Shown in pieces: positions 17,353 through 24,442 of a stretch of DNA of 64,000 bases; position 1 is the first letter of the stretch; every line of letters starts with the position of its first letter. Made by a program: the position numbers and the translations under genes. The DNA is from Terriglobus sp. TAA 43 (lineage in GTDB: Bacteria; Acidobacteriota; Terriglobia; Terriglobales; Acidobacteriaceae): assembly GCF_000800015.1 (NCBI RefSeq), contig NZ_JUGR01000002.1, forward strand, positions 434,001-498,000, read 5' to 3'. Under the pieces are notes generated by a model. That model did not search any database and had not been told where the DNA came from. It saw only the letters and a program-made list of their open reading frames with translations.

Positions 17353-18198
17353 TTATCGAGGCGAAGCAGGACTTGCCGGTGTGGCTGGTGTAGCCGGAGT
17401 TGCGGGTGTCGGCGGCGTAGCCGGTGTGGCGGGAGTAGCTTTATTGCGGGAATAGCTGTGGCTGCTGCCGCCAGTGATACCCATGAGCGGTCCCATCGCG
17501 CTCGCGCCTGCTCCGTGCGAAATGCCCATCACTCGGCCCATTGCGCCATTAACGTCTTCCATGCGGAAGTGGCCGCGAATATGAACAACATTCACTTCGC
17601 GCGATTCCGCGTTGAGGATGACCATATCGCTGATAAAACCATCGCCACCACTCTTGATGACGATGTCATTACTCTCGCCGTCGCTTTCGTTGCGAATGAC
17701 ATGAGACCATCCGTTCCCCTCGAGCTTGCGACGCAGACCGTCCAGATCACTCCTCTGATACTGGCCCTTCTGCGCAAACTCGTAGTTACGAACGGTGATG
17801 AGGTCGATCTTGGAAGAGAGATCGGCGTAACGGCCATTGTTGCCAGCAAGAGCCATCATGTTCTTGTCGAGATTGACCTCGTTGCGCTCCTTCGCATTTG
17901 CACCCAGACGATCAAGACCATCCATCAGGTCATCTTTCGTCTGCGGATCAAACCCGACCGTGGCAGGTTGCTCTGTAACCACCGTCGACCCGTCGTCGTG
18001 TGTTGTGACGGAATACGTATGGGCGGCTTCGCCAGTAAAAGAAGCCGTCAGAGTCGTTGTGCCCGATCCGCTACGCATCGCCAACAGATACGGCTGTTTA
18101 GGAGAAGGCGTGGTGGCAGTCTGTGCGTGGGCCACCGCAGTACAAACCGCCAGTAGAGCTGCTGTCGCGAGTCGCCGGGGAGAAAGAATTTCGTTCAT
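17353..18198 (-). CDS. DUF4252 protein with C-terminal Thr-Pro-Ala repeat tail
   Basis: 281 residues from the ATG at 18198, which has GAGGA eight bases upstream; a TTG 15 bases further out is less likely. A signal peptide ends near VAHAQ. Residues about 95-205 match DUF4252: LDKNMMALAG, VRNYEFAQKGQYQRSDLDGL, GNGWSHVI, DMVILNAESREVNVVHIRG. The last 28 residues are an (Ala-Thr-Pro)n tail. DUF4252 proteins are often encoded with ECF sigma and anti-sigma genes in Acidobacteriota and Bacteroidota, as here. Their function is unknown. It is the last gene of the sigma operon. Confidence 0.85.
   Translation of the reverse strand: MNEILSPRRLATAALLAVCTAVAHAQTATTPSPKQPYLLAMRSGSGTTTLTASFTGEAAHTYSVTTHDDGSTVVTEQPATVGFDPQTKDDLMDGLDRLGANAKERNEVNLDKNMMALAGNNGRYADLSSKIDLITVRNYEFAQKGQYQRSDLDGLRRKLEGNGWSHVIRNESDGESNDIVIKSGGDGFISDMVILNAESREVNVVHIRGHFRMEDVNGAMGRVMGISHGAGASAMGPLMGITGGSSHSYSRNKATPATPATPPTPATPATPATPASPASPR
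17356..17439 (-). repeat. Coding tandem repeat (Ala-Thr-Pro)n
   Basis: Degenerate 9-bp units encode ATP and ASP triplets at the C-terminus of the DUF4252 protein. The unit number could vary between strains by slippage. The encoded tail is likely an extended linker. Confidence 0.75.
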
Positions 18199-18231
18199 CG
18201 TGCCTATCCTCAAAACCTGAGTTCTAAAAAG

Positions 18232-18645
18232 CTATTTCGCCAGTTCCAGTGCGATCTGGGTAAAGCGGGCTGCCTGGGTGCGCCCCATGCTGGTGTCCAC
18301 CTGATCCAGAGCGTGGTTGGTCAACTGCAAAGCAAGATCAAGCTGCTGCTGTGCTTCCGCTGCGCGTCGCGCTTCTCGGACGTGGTGCAGATGCACCATG
18401 TCGCCACCGATGGCAAAGAGAAGCGTTGCGGCAATGGCGGTCCACCATCCGGCACGCTTGTGCGCCGAGGCAAAAACGGTTAGGCGACTCTTCTGATTTC
18501 GCGCAGCTTCGCGGGTCGCGACACGCTGCATGACGCGATCCGTAAATCCCTCCGGTGCGGGCACGTGGCGCATGCATGCGCGCAGGTCGTGCTCCAGCTC
18601 CTCAACTTCGATCTGTTCGTTCTGCTCGAATTTATCCACGAACAT
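18232..18645 (-). CDS. Membrane anti-sigma factor candidate without zinc-finger Cys
   Basis: 137 residues. An N-terminal cytosolic part (LEHDLRACMRHVPAPEGFTDRVMQRV) resembles the anti-sigma helical region but has only one Cys and no HxxxCxxC. One membrane segment is at about 66-82 (WWTAIAATLLFAIGGDMVHL), followed by a helical domain rich in Ala and Gln. It overlaps the upstream sigma gene by 14 bases, so the two are translationally coupled, and it precedes the DUF4252 gene. Position and topology suggest it holds the sigma factor at the membrane until a signal arrives. Confidence 0.75.
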   Translation of the reverse strand: MFVDKFEQNEQIEVEELEHDLRACMRHVPAPEGFTDRVMQRVATREAARNQKSRLTVFASAHKRAGWWTAIAATLLFAIGGDMVHLHHVREARRAAEAQQQLDLALQLTNHALDQVDTSMGRTQAARFTQIALELAK

Positions 18646-19153
18646 ACTCCTTCAAAACAACTGATCCTTTGCGGCGTAAAAGTTGCAAGCCGCGCTGCAA
18701 ATGGCTCTTTACGGTGGCCACGGGGTCGCCGGTGGTACGGGCGATCTCTTCCGGTGTTAGGTCTTCGCCATAGCGAAGAACCAGCACGGTACGTTGTGCC
18801 TCGGGCAGGCTGAGCAGCATGCGTTCCATAGCAACCCCCATGGAACCGCAATCTGATCCGCCGGAATCGCCGGGTCGGTCATGCTTGTCTTCCCACTCGT
18901 CGGACTGCCCCTCTGGCCGAACCTTGCGGCGCCGGAGAGCGTCTGTCGAGCGGTGGGTAGCGACGCGACGAAGCCAGTGGCGCACGTGGTCCGCGCTTTC
19001 CAGCCGAGGAAGCCAGTTATGCAGCTCCAGGAAGACATCCTGCGCCACTTCCTCCGCCAGACCGCGGTCGCCGACAAGGCGCAGCGCCACGGAAAAGACC
19101 ATGGAGCTGTGGCTCTCAACGATGGCGCGAAACTCGTCTCCGGTTGCCGTCAC
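18632..19153 (-). CDS. ECF RNA polymerase sigma factor
   Basis: 173 residues with sigma2 (AIVESHSSMVFSVALRL, then AEEVAQDVFLELHNWL) and sigma4 (LPEAQRTVLVLRYGEDLTPE followed by EIARTTG, then VATVKSHLQRGLQLLRRK, the helix-turn-helix that reads the -35 element). The linker between them is charged and acidic. It is first in a leftward operon with an overlapping anti-sigma gene and a DUF4252 gene. Autoregulation is usual for such operons. I did not find a secure ECF promoter in the 163-bp gap to rbfA. Confidence 0.92.
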   Translation of the reverse strand: MTATGDEFRAIVESHSSMVFSVALRLVGDRGLAEEVAQDVFLELHNWLPRLESADHVRHWLRRVATHRSTDALRRRKVRPEGQSDEWEDKHDRPGDSGGSDCGSMGVAMERMLLSLPEAQRTVLVLRYGEDLTPEEIARTTGDPVATVKSHLQRGLQLLRRKGSVVLKEYVRG

Positions 19154-19316
19154 CCGATTTTTTCCTTACTCCTCGAACAGCCTGCTCACTCTTCAATACG
19201 TCCTACATGGCCGGGGCGAATGCAGGAAGTTAACGGTAGCTACAAGTTTTTTATCAGCCAAGGTTTCCACAACCCTGCTTTGGTATCCTGAACTGTCAGA
19301 AATAGGGAAGGTTGCC

Positions 19317-19718
19317 ATGCCGGAACATCGCGCAAGAGAACATCATCGGAACCGCGTCCAGGAGACGCTACGGGAAGAGATTGGCGTCATCATTGACGGC
19401 GAGCTTTCCGATCCGCGGATCGGGTCGGTGACGGTGACAGAGGTAACGCTGGAACCAGGCGGTAAGAGCGGCCATGTGTATGTGGCGGTGAACGGCGACG
19501 ACGGGGATGAACAGCGCGCGCTGGATGGCCTGCGCGCTGCCAATGGATACATCCGCGCTGAGTTGCTGGACCGCATGGGGACACGGCATATACCGCACCT
19601 GTCGTTTCAGATTGATCGATCCGAGAAAATTAATGCCCGGATGGATACCCTGCTGACACGGATGAAGAAACGTGAAGGACGGCGACGGGCCGGAGCCACG
19701 GAGGCAAATCCATCCTGA
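19317..19718 (+). CDS. rbfA: Ribosome-binding factor A
   Basis: 133 residues. The KH-like fold is recognisable: HHRNRVQETLREEIGVII, ELSDPRIGSVTVTEVTLEPG, HVYVAV, AANGYIRAELLDRMGTRHIP, LSFQIDRS. RbfA binds the 30S subunit and helps mature the 5' end of 16S rRNA. The ATG at 19317 has AGGGAAGG upstream; the frame is open well upstream but shows no homology there. It overlaps nrnA by one base (TGATG), a frequent bacterial gene pair. The infB/rimP genes that often precede rbfA are absent from this side. Confidence 0.93.
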   Translation: MPEHRAREHHRNRVQETLREEIGVIIDGELSDPRIGSVTVTEVTLEPGGKSGHVYVAVNGDDGDEQRALDGLRAANGYIRAELLDRMGTRHIPHLSFQIDRSEKINARMDTLLTRMKKREGRRRAGATEANPS

Positions 19719-20767
19719 TGGCGTCACCGTTGCGCTATTCCAATGATATGTCGCAGGACTTTGATCCGCAGCCTGGACCGGCGGAGACTCCTCTACAGCA
19801 GATTGCAGAGGAGATTCGGCAGCATCGCCGTTTCCTGGTGACCTCACATGCTCGCCCGGATGGCGACGCGGTGGGATCGACCCTAGCCATGGGAAGCATC
19901 CTGCATCGCATGGGCAAGGACGTAGACATGGTCCTGGCCGATCCAGTCCCGCAGGTGTATCGGACGCTACCGGGCATTGCGCGGATTCGGCAGTCGCGTG
20001 AGGTGGACGCATCCGCCTACGACGTTGCCATCATTTTGGAATGCGATGGGACATTGCGTACTGGTCTGACCGGCCTGGATGACATGCGTCTCCTCAACAT
20101 CGATCATCACCTGACAGGCGTCGACTTCGGTACGTTGAACTGGATTGATCCGGAAGCGTCGGCAGTAGCAGCAATGGTGTTTGAAGTGGCAATAGCACTG
20201 GGTGTGGATGTGACCCCGGCGATTGCCACCTGCCTTTACACAGCACTGATGACAGATACGGGGTCGTTCACATATCCCGGAACTTCCGCGGATACCTTTA
20301 CGCTGGCCCATGCGCTCATCGATCTGGGCGCGAAAGCAGACAGCGTGGCCCGAGATGTGCTGTACAGCGTTCCGGCGTGTCGTATTCAGTTACTGGGTCG
20401 CGCGCTGTCACGGATACGGATCGAGCAGGGTGTGGCCTGGTCGTGGATCACGCAGGATGACCTGGCAGAGTTCCAGGCAACCGATGAGGATTCCGAGGGC
20501 ACCGTGAACTATCTGATCTCCATCGCGGGCGTGGAAGCCGCCGTATTTCTTCGGGAAACAAACGGTGAAATTACGGGGTTCAGAACCTCGTTGCGATCGA
20601 AATCAAGCGTGGATGTTTCTGCTGTAGCCAGTCGACTTGGCGGTGGCGGCCACAGGAACGCCGCGGGTTGCACGCTGGAGGGATCGTTCGACGCTTCCGT
20701 GGCGCGTGTCCTGGCTGCCATGTATGAAGAGATCGAACGTGCCACATCAGCCGGGACTGTCTGTTAG
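19718..20767 (+). CDS. nrnA: DHH/DHHA1 phosphoesterase, NrnA-type oligoribonuclease/pAp phosphatase
   Basis: 349 residues. DHH motifs are in order: HARPDGDAVGST (about 45-56), ILECDGTLRTG (catalytic Asp region), NIDHHLTG (about 122-129) and MTDTGSF. The DHHA1 domain ends with the RNA-binding GGGGHRNAAG at about 307-316. NrnA degrades very short RNAs and converts pAp to AMP. A start at the Met of MSQDFD (19748) is also possible, but the TGATG overlap with rbfA favours 19718. The protein has no signal peptide. Confidence 0.92.
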   Translation: MASPLRYSNDMSQDFDPQPGPAETPLQQIAEEIRQHRRFLVTSHARPDGDAVGSTLAMGSILHRMGKDVDMVLADPVPQVYRTLPGIARIRQSREVDASAYDVAIILECDGTLRTGLTGLDDMRLLNIDHHLTGVDFGTLNWIDPEASAVAAMVFEVAIALGVDVTPAIATCLYTALMTDTGSFTYPGTSADTFTLAHALIDLGAKADSVARDVLYSVPACRIQLLGRALSRIRIEQGVAWSWITQDDLAEFQATDEDSEGTVNYLISIAGVEAAVFLRETNGEITGFRTSLRSKSSVDVSAVASRLGGGGHRNAAGCTLEGSFDASVARVLAAMYEEIERATSAGTVC

Positions 20768-20790
20768 CCTCAGATTCGGCATCCCAAACG

Positions 20791-22659
20791 GTGAACGCAC
20801 CCATACAGAACGAATCGGCAACTCCGCCGGATGATGTTTCCACGCAGCCACTCGGTTGGCGCGCATGGATGCAGACGGAAGCTGCATGCACGCTGCGCGA
20901 ATTGGTGGTGCTATGCGTTGTGACAGCGCTGCTGTTGTTCTTTGGACTTGTGCCATTTCGCATAGGACCAGCTGTCATCTCACAGCCAGCCATCGGCCTG
21001 GTAGGCGCGGATGAGCCGCGGTACGCGCAGATTGCCGTGGAGATGTTGGAAGAACATTCCGCCGTTTGCCACACATTAAACGCGAAAGTGATTCCGCGGT
21101 CGCTGCGTTGGCCCGATATCAAAGCGAGTTTCGCGTGCGCCGAGGGCGGAACGATTACGCCCATTCTGTACGGACATCCGTGGCTGGAGAAGCCTGCGCT
21201 GTATTACTGGCGCACCATGAGCTTCTACAAGGAATTCGGTAAGAGCGATTGGTCGGCGCGTTTGTCGAGCGCAACAGGCGCGTTTGCGCTGGTGTTCCTC
21301 ATCTTCCTGCATATGCGAAGATTCCGCCCTGGCGGACACCTCGATGCCGCACTGATCACAGCATCTGCCGTAGCAATTGTTGCCTTTGCGCGCGGTGCAA
21401 GTACCGACATGCAGCTTGCAGCACCGTTCTGTATCGGCATGCTGGGTTGGTACGCATGGTATGAAACCGGGAAAAAATTCTGGCTGTTTGATCTGTACTT
21501 CTTTGGCGCCATTGCCACTCTGGCAAAGGGTCCGGTGGCGATCTTTCTCTCAGTCAGCATCATCCTGCTGTTTGTTGGATTAAGACGCGAATGGCAGGTG
21601 CTGCGTCGGATGATCTGGATGCCGGGCATTTGTCTGTTCCTGGCCATCGTGTTGCCATGGTTCATCGCGGTGCAGTTACGCAATCCTACGTTCTATAAGT
21701 TCTTCCTCTTTGAGCAAAACCTCCAGCGATTCGCGTCGGACCGTTATCAGCATCACCAGAACCCGTTTTATTACCTGATTGTGCTGGTCCTGGCACTGAT
21801 GCCGTGGACGATCGTGGCACTGCGAGCACTGTGGGATTCCGTTGACATTGCGTGGTCAGAATGGCGCGTACGGCATAAGCCTGCACGCTACCTGGGACAC
21901 ACCCGTGCAGGCGATGCATTTCCCGAGTTTCTCGTGTTGTGGGCCATCTTTCCTGTGCTGTTCTTTTCGTTCTCCGGATCAAAGTTGCCGGGGTACATCC
22001 TGCCTGCGATTCCTCCGATCACGATTCTGACCGGCGACTATCTGTATCGTGTGCGCCGCACAGGATTGCCGCGCTGGCTGCTGGTTTCGCACGGTGTGAT
22101 GTGTGGCCTTCTCACGTTCGTGCTGCTGCTTTGCCCGCAGTACATGGTGTATCAGCGCATGATTCCGGCAACACGGACGTTGCTGTCGGCGGGTTCGATT
22201 GCGCTGGTGGCCGGTGTCGCTATTGTGCTGCTGACGCGTCGCTTTGGTCTGCAGTGGCTGAGACCGTTAACGCTCGTACCGCTCTTGTGCCTGCTGTTCT
22301 TCCTGCTACAACGCAATGGATGGCTGCTGGACGAGAACTATTCTGCACGGCCCATGGCACGGCAGATTCAGCAGATGGCGCCAGATGTGAGACTGCTGGT
22401 GACTCACCATATCCGACGCGATACAGATTACGGCTTGTGCTTTTATCGGAATCAGCCGTTGCGGCATTATCTGCAGGAAGAATCTGCGACAGAGAAGCAG
22501 AGCGTGATCACAGGGATTCCGAATGAGGAGCACATCCTGGTGATCCGATCGGACGATACTGCTTCGTTGCAGAAACTGCTTCCCTGGCGACATTACAAGC
22601 TGATGTTTGTGAATGTGTGGCAGGGGCTGGCCGTATATCGCGTGGATGCCCTGCAATAG
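20791..22659 (+). CDS. ArnT/PMT-type membrane glycosyltransferase (GT39/83-like)
   Basis: 622 residues with about a dozen membrane segments. The first periplasmic loop has the catalytic-type motif ADEPRYAQIAVEML, and HPWLEKPALYYW matches the second conserved loop of ArnT-like enzymes. A soluble C-terminal domain follows residue about 520. Such proteins transfer a sugar from a polyprenyl phosphate carrier to lipid A, protein or another periplasmic acceptor. The substrate is unknown. The GTG start at 20791 lies 23 bp after nrnA; an insert of about 35 residues (Cys-containing) separates the two loop motifs, which is unusual for ArnT. Confidence 0.87.
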   Translation: MNAPIQNESATPPDDVSTQPLGWRAWMQTEAACTLRELVVLCVVTALLLFFGLVPFRIGPAVISQPAIGLVGADEPRYAQIAVEMLEEHSAVCHTLNAKVIPRSLRWPDIKASFACAEGGTITPILYGHPWLEKPALYYWRTMSFYKEFGKSDWSARLSSATGAFALVFLIFLHMRRFRPGGHLDAALITASAVAIVAFARGASTDMQLAAPFCIGMLGWYAWYETGKKFWLFDLYFFGAIATLAKGPVAIFLSVSIILLFVGLRREWQVLRRMIWMPGICLFLAIVLPWFIAVQLRNPTFYKFFLFEQNLQRFASDRYQHHQNPFYYLIVLVLALMPWTIVALRALWDSVDIAWSEWRVRHKPARYLGHTRAGDAFPEFLVLWAIFPVLFFSFSGSKLPGYILPAIPPITILTGDYLYRVRRTGLPRWLLVSHGVMCGLLTFVLLLCPQYMVYQRMIPATRTLLSAGSIALVAGVAIVLLTRRFGLQWLRPLTLVPLLCLLFFLLQRNGWLLDENYSARPMARQIQQMAPDVRLLVTHHIRRDTDYGLCFYRNQPLRHYLQEESATEKQSVITGIPNEEHILVIRSDDTASLQKLLPWRHYKLMFVNVWQGLAVYRVDALQ

Positions 22660-22735
22660 GAACCAAAGAGGTTCCCCAATCAGATAAACCCCGCAAAACA
22701 AAGACAAAACCGTCTACTCTCAGCGATGAGAAGAC

Positions 22736-23731
22736 GTGCTGGAACGATACGACATACGTGATTTGCGGCTGTACACGGGCCGCGACCTCCGCGAATTGCT
22801 GGCGGAAGAAGGAAGACTGTGGCACGAACGGTTGCGGTGGGATTATTCCGAGTCCATCGCTCTACTGCTGGGCTATCTGGATTCGCGCATTCTGCCGGGT
22901 TTTGTAGCGGTAGAACGCACGACCGGCGCGGTACACGGCTATTGCTTCTCTGTATATGAAACGCAGAAGGCCGTAGTGGGCGACGTGTTTGCCATCGGTG
23001 AAGATGCTCGCGATTTGGAGGTTACTTTGCTCCATCACTTGCTGCCCATGTTGCAACATACGCCTGGTGTGGACAGGGTTGAATCGCAACTATTGTTGGA
23101 AAGCAGCGAACTGCAGGAGCCATTTCAGGAACATGAGTTCCGTGCACATGCACGGTTGTTTATGGAAGCCGAACTGCCCGACCTGCGAGAGCTGATCCCG
23201 GAAGGAAGTCTCGTTCGACGGGAAGATGAAGTACTGCCGAAACTGCCGCAACACCTGAAGCTGGTGCGATGGACAGCGCCGTACTATCAACCTGCTGGCG
23301 ACCTGATCCATCGCGCGTACGAGGCCCACGGAGACTCCAACATCAATGATCAGTACCGCACGGTGCAGGGCTCACTGCGGTTTCTCCACAACATCGTTCG
23401 CTTTCCCGGCTGCGGTGTGTTCGATGCAGAGAACAGCTTTGTAGTTCGGGATGAGCGTAGCAGTCAGCTTGAGGCAATCGCGCTGGTATCCAAAGTGGAC
23501 GTTGGCGTGGCGCACATTACACAGCTTTGTGTGTCGCCAAGGCGACGCGGCTATGGAATGGGCAAAATGCTACTAAGGCATGTGGCGACACAACTGGCAC
23601 AAAAGGGTACGCAAGCAATTACGCTCACCGTGACTGAAGCAAACACTGCCGCAAAGACTCTCTATGAGAGTCTGGGATTTCGAACACGGCTGGCATTCTG
23701 CGCCAATGTGTGGACTCGCAACGGCAGGTGA
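22736..23731 (+). CDS. GNAT family N-acetyltransferase
   Basis: 331 residues, GTG start. The acetyl-CoA motif A is at the C-terminal domain: ITQLCVSPRRRGYGMGKMLLRHVA (about residues 262-285), followed by AITLTVTEANTAAKTLYESLGF, typical of GNAT motif B. The N-terminal half has a second, weaker GNAT-like fold (VGDVFAIGEDARDLEVTLLHHLL), so this may be a tandem GNAT protein. The substrate cannot be inferred. It follows the glycosyltransferase in the same direction by 76 bp and is ended by a strong terminator. Confidence 0.85.
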   Translation: MLERYDIRDLRLYTGRDLRELLAEEGRLWHERLRWDYSESIALLLGYLDSRILPGFVAVERTTGAVHGYCFSVYETQKAVVGDVFAIGEDARDLEVTLLHHLLPMLQHTPGVDRVESQLLLESSELQEPFQEHEFRAHARLFMEAELPDLRELIPEGSLVRREDEVLPKLPQHLKLVRWTAPYYQPAGDLIHRAYEAHGDSNINDQYRTVQGSLRFLHNIVRFPGCGVFDAENSFVVRDERSSQLEAIALVSKVDVGVAHITQLCVSPRRRGYGMGKMLLRHVATQLAQKGTQAITLTVTEANTAAKTLYESLGFRTRLAFCANVWTRNGR

Positions 23732-23771
23732 AGGCTTACCTGCCATACACACAACAAGAGTTCAAGAAGAA

Positions 23772-23799
23772 ATGGGCCCGCACAAGCGGGCCCATTTTT
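23772..23799 (+). terminator. Rho-independent terminator
   Basis: ATGGGCCCGC / GCGGGCCCAT (23772-23781 and 23786-23795) with loop ACAA and a TTTTT tail, directly after the GNAT gene. It also lies just beyond the end of the convergent small gene. Confidence 0.92.
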
Positions 23800-23816
23800 C
23801 TTTTCACTCGCTCGCA

Positions 23817-23954
23817 TTAGCGCGCGCAGTAGCGATGATGGTGGTGATAGCGCCACTCACGGCATCCGTGACGGTGATGATATTGAGCATCGGCATTCAC
23901 CATCATGGTGGCGATACCAGCAAGAAAGACAAGGGAGAGGGTTAGCTTTTTCAT
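23817..23954 (-). CDS. Small secreted histidine-rich peptide
   Basis: A 45-residue product, MKKLTLSLVFLAGIATMMVN at the start, then an ADAQ cleavage site near residue 24. The mature part of about 22 residues has seven His (YHHRHG and YHHHH), two Cys and several Arg. A Lys-Lys start, hydrophobic core and Ala-x-Ala-like site make an ordinary Sec signal peptide, which random sequence rarely gives. The composition suggests binding of a metal such as Ni, Cu or Zn in the periplasm. No strong Shine-Dalgarno is visible, the main weakness. It sits between the GNAT terminator and queF. The function is unknown. Confidence 0.65.
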   Translation of the reverse strand: MKKLTLSLVFLAGIATMMVNADAQYHHRHGCREWRYHHHHRYCAR

Positions 23955-23998
23955 GACACGTTGTGATGCGTGCCATGTTGCTTCGACTGCCCGATGGC

Positions 23999-24421
23999 CT
24001 ACTTTGACGGTGTGGTCTGGTGATGCGGACGCGGATACGTCGCCGTGACCACAGTGCTGATACCACCGCGAGGACGGAAGTCACCCTTTACTTCAGCCCA
24101 GATGGGTTCGCACGCCGCGACCATATCGTCAAGAATGCGGTTGCAGATGTTTTCCTGGAAGATGCCTAGGTTGCGATAGCAGAAGAGATATTCCTTCAGA
24201 CTCTTCAGCTCCAGACATTTGTCCTTTGGCATGTAGCGGATGATGATGTGGCCGAAGTCCGGCAGACCGGTGCGGGGGCACACGCTGGTGAACTCCGGGT
24301 CGTCGATGAGGATCTCGTAGGAGCGGAACTGGTTCTGCCACGTCTCGATGGCGGGCATGGGCTCTTTGGTACCGGCGGCGGCGTGCTCGTCGGTGTAGAG
24401 CGGGCTGGTGTTGGTCATCAT
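23999..24421 (-). CDS. queF: NADPH-dependent 7-cyano-7-deazaguanine reductase
   Basis: 140 residues, the short single-domain QueF form. The nucleophilic C48 lies in FTSVCPRTGLPDFGHI with D55 following, and the QueF motif ELKSLKEYLFCYRNLGIFQE binds NADPH. The enzyme reduces preQ0 to preQ1 in queuosine synthesis. It starts 21 bp downstream of the frameshifted DUF6351 gene on the same strand, so it may be cotranscribed with it. No preQ1 riboswitch is visible in the short gap. A second Met directly after the first gives an equivalent start. Confidence 0.94.
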   Translation of the reverse strand: MMTNTSPLYTDEHAAAGTKEPMPAIETWQNQFRSYEILIDDPEFTSVCPRTGLPDFGHIIIRYMPKDKCLELKSLKEYLFCYRNLGIFQENICNRILDDMVAACEPIWAEVKGDFRPRGGISTVVTATYPRPHHQTTPSK

Positions 24422-24442
24422 AATTTTGTTATTCCCTGCCCT

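Noticed and set aside
17356-17439. CRISPR-like array
   Set aside because: The 9-bp units are coding and have no spacers; they encode the Ala-Thr-Pro tail.
18819-19316. Upstream extension of the rbfA frame
   Set aside because: It runs antisense to the sigma factor gene and has no homology; RbfA starts at 19317 after a good Shine-Dalgarno.
24001-24442. preQ1 riboswitch for queF
   Set aside because: Only about 20 bp separate queF from the gene above, with no room for the aptamer and no matching sequence.
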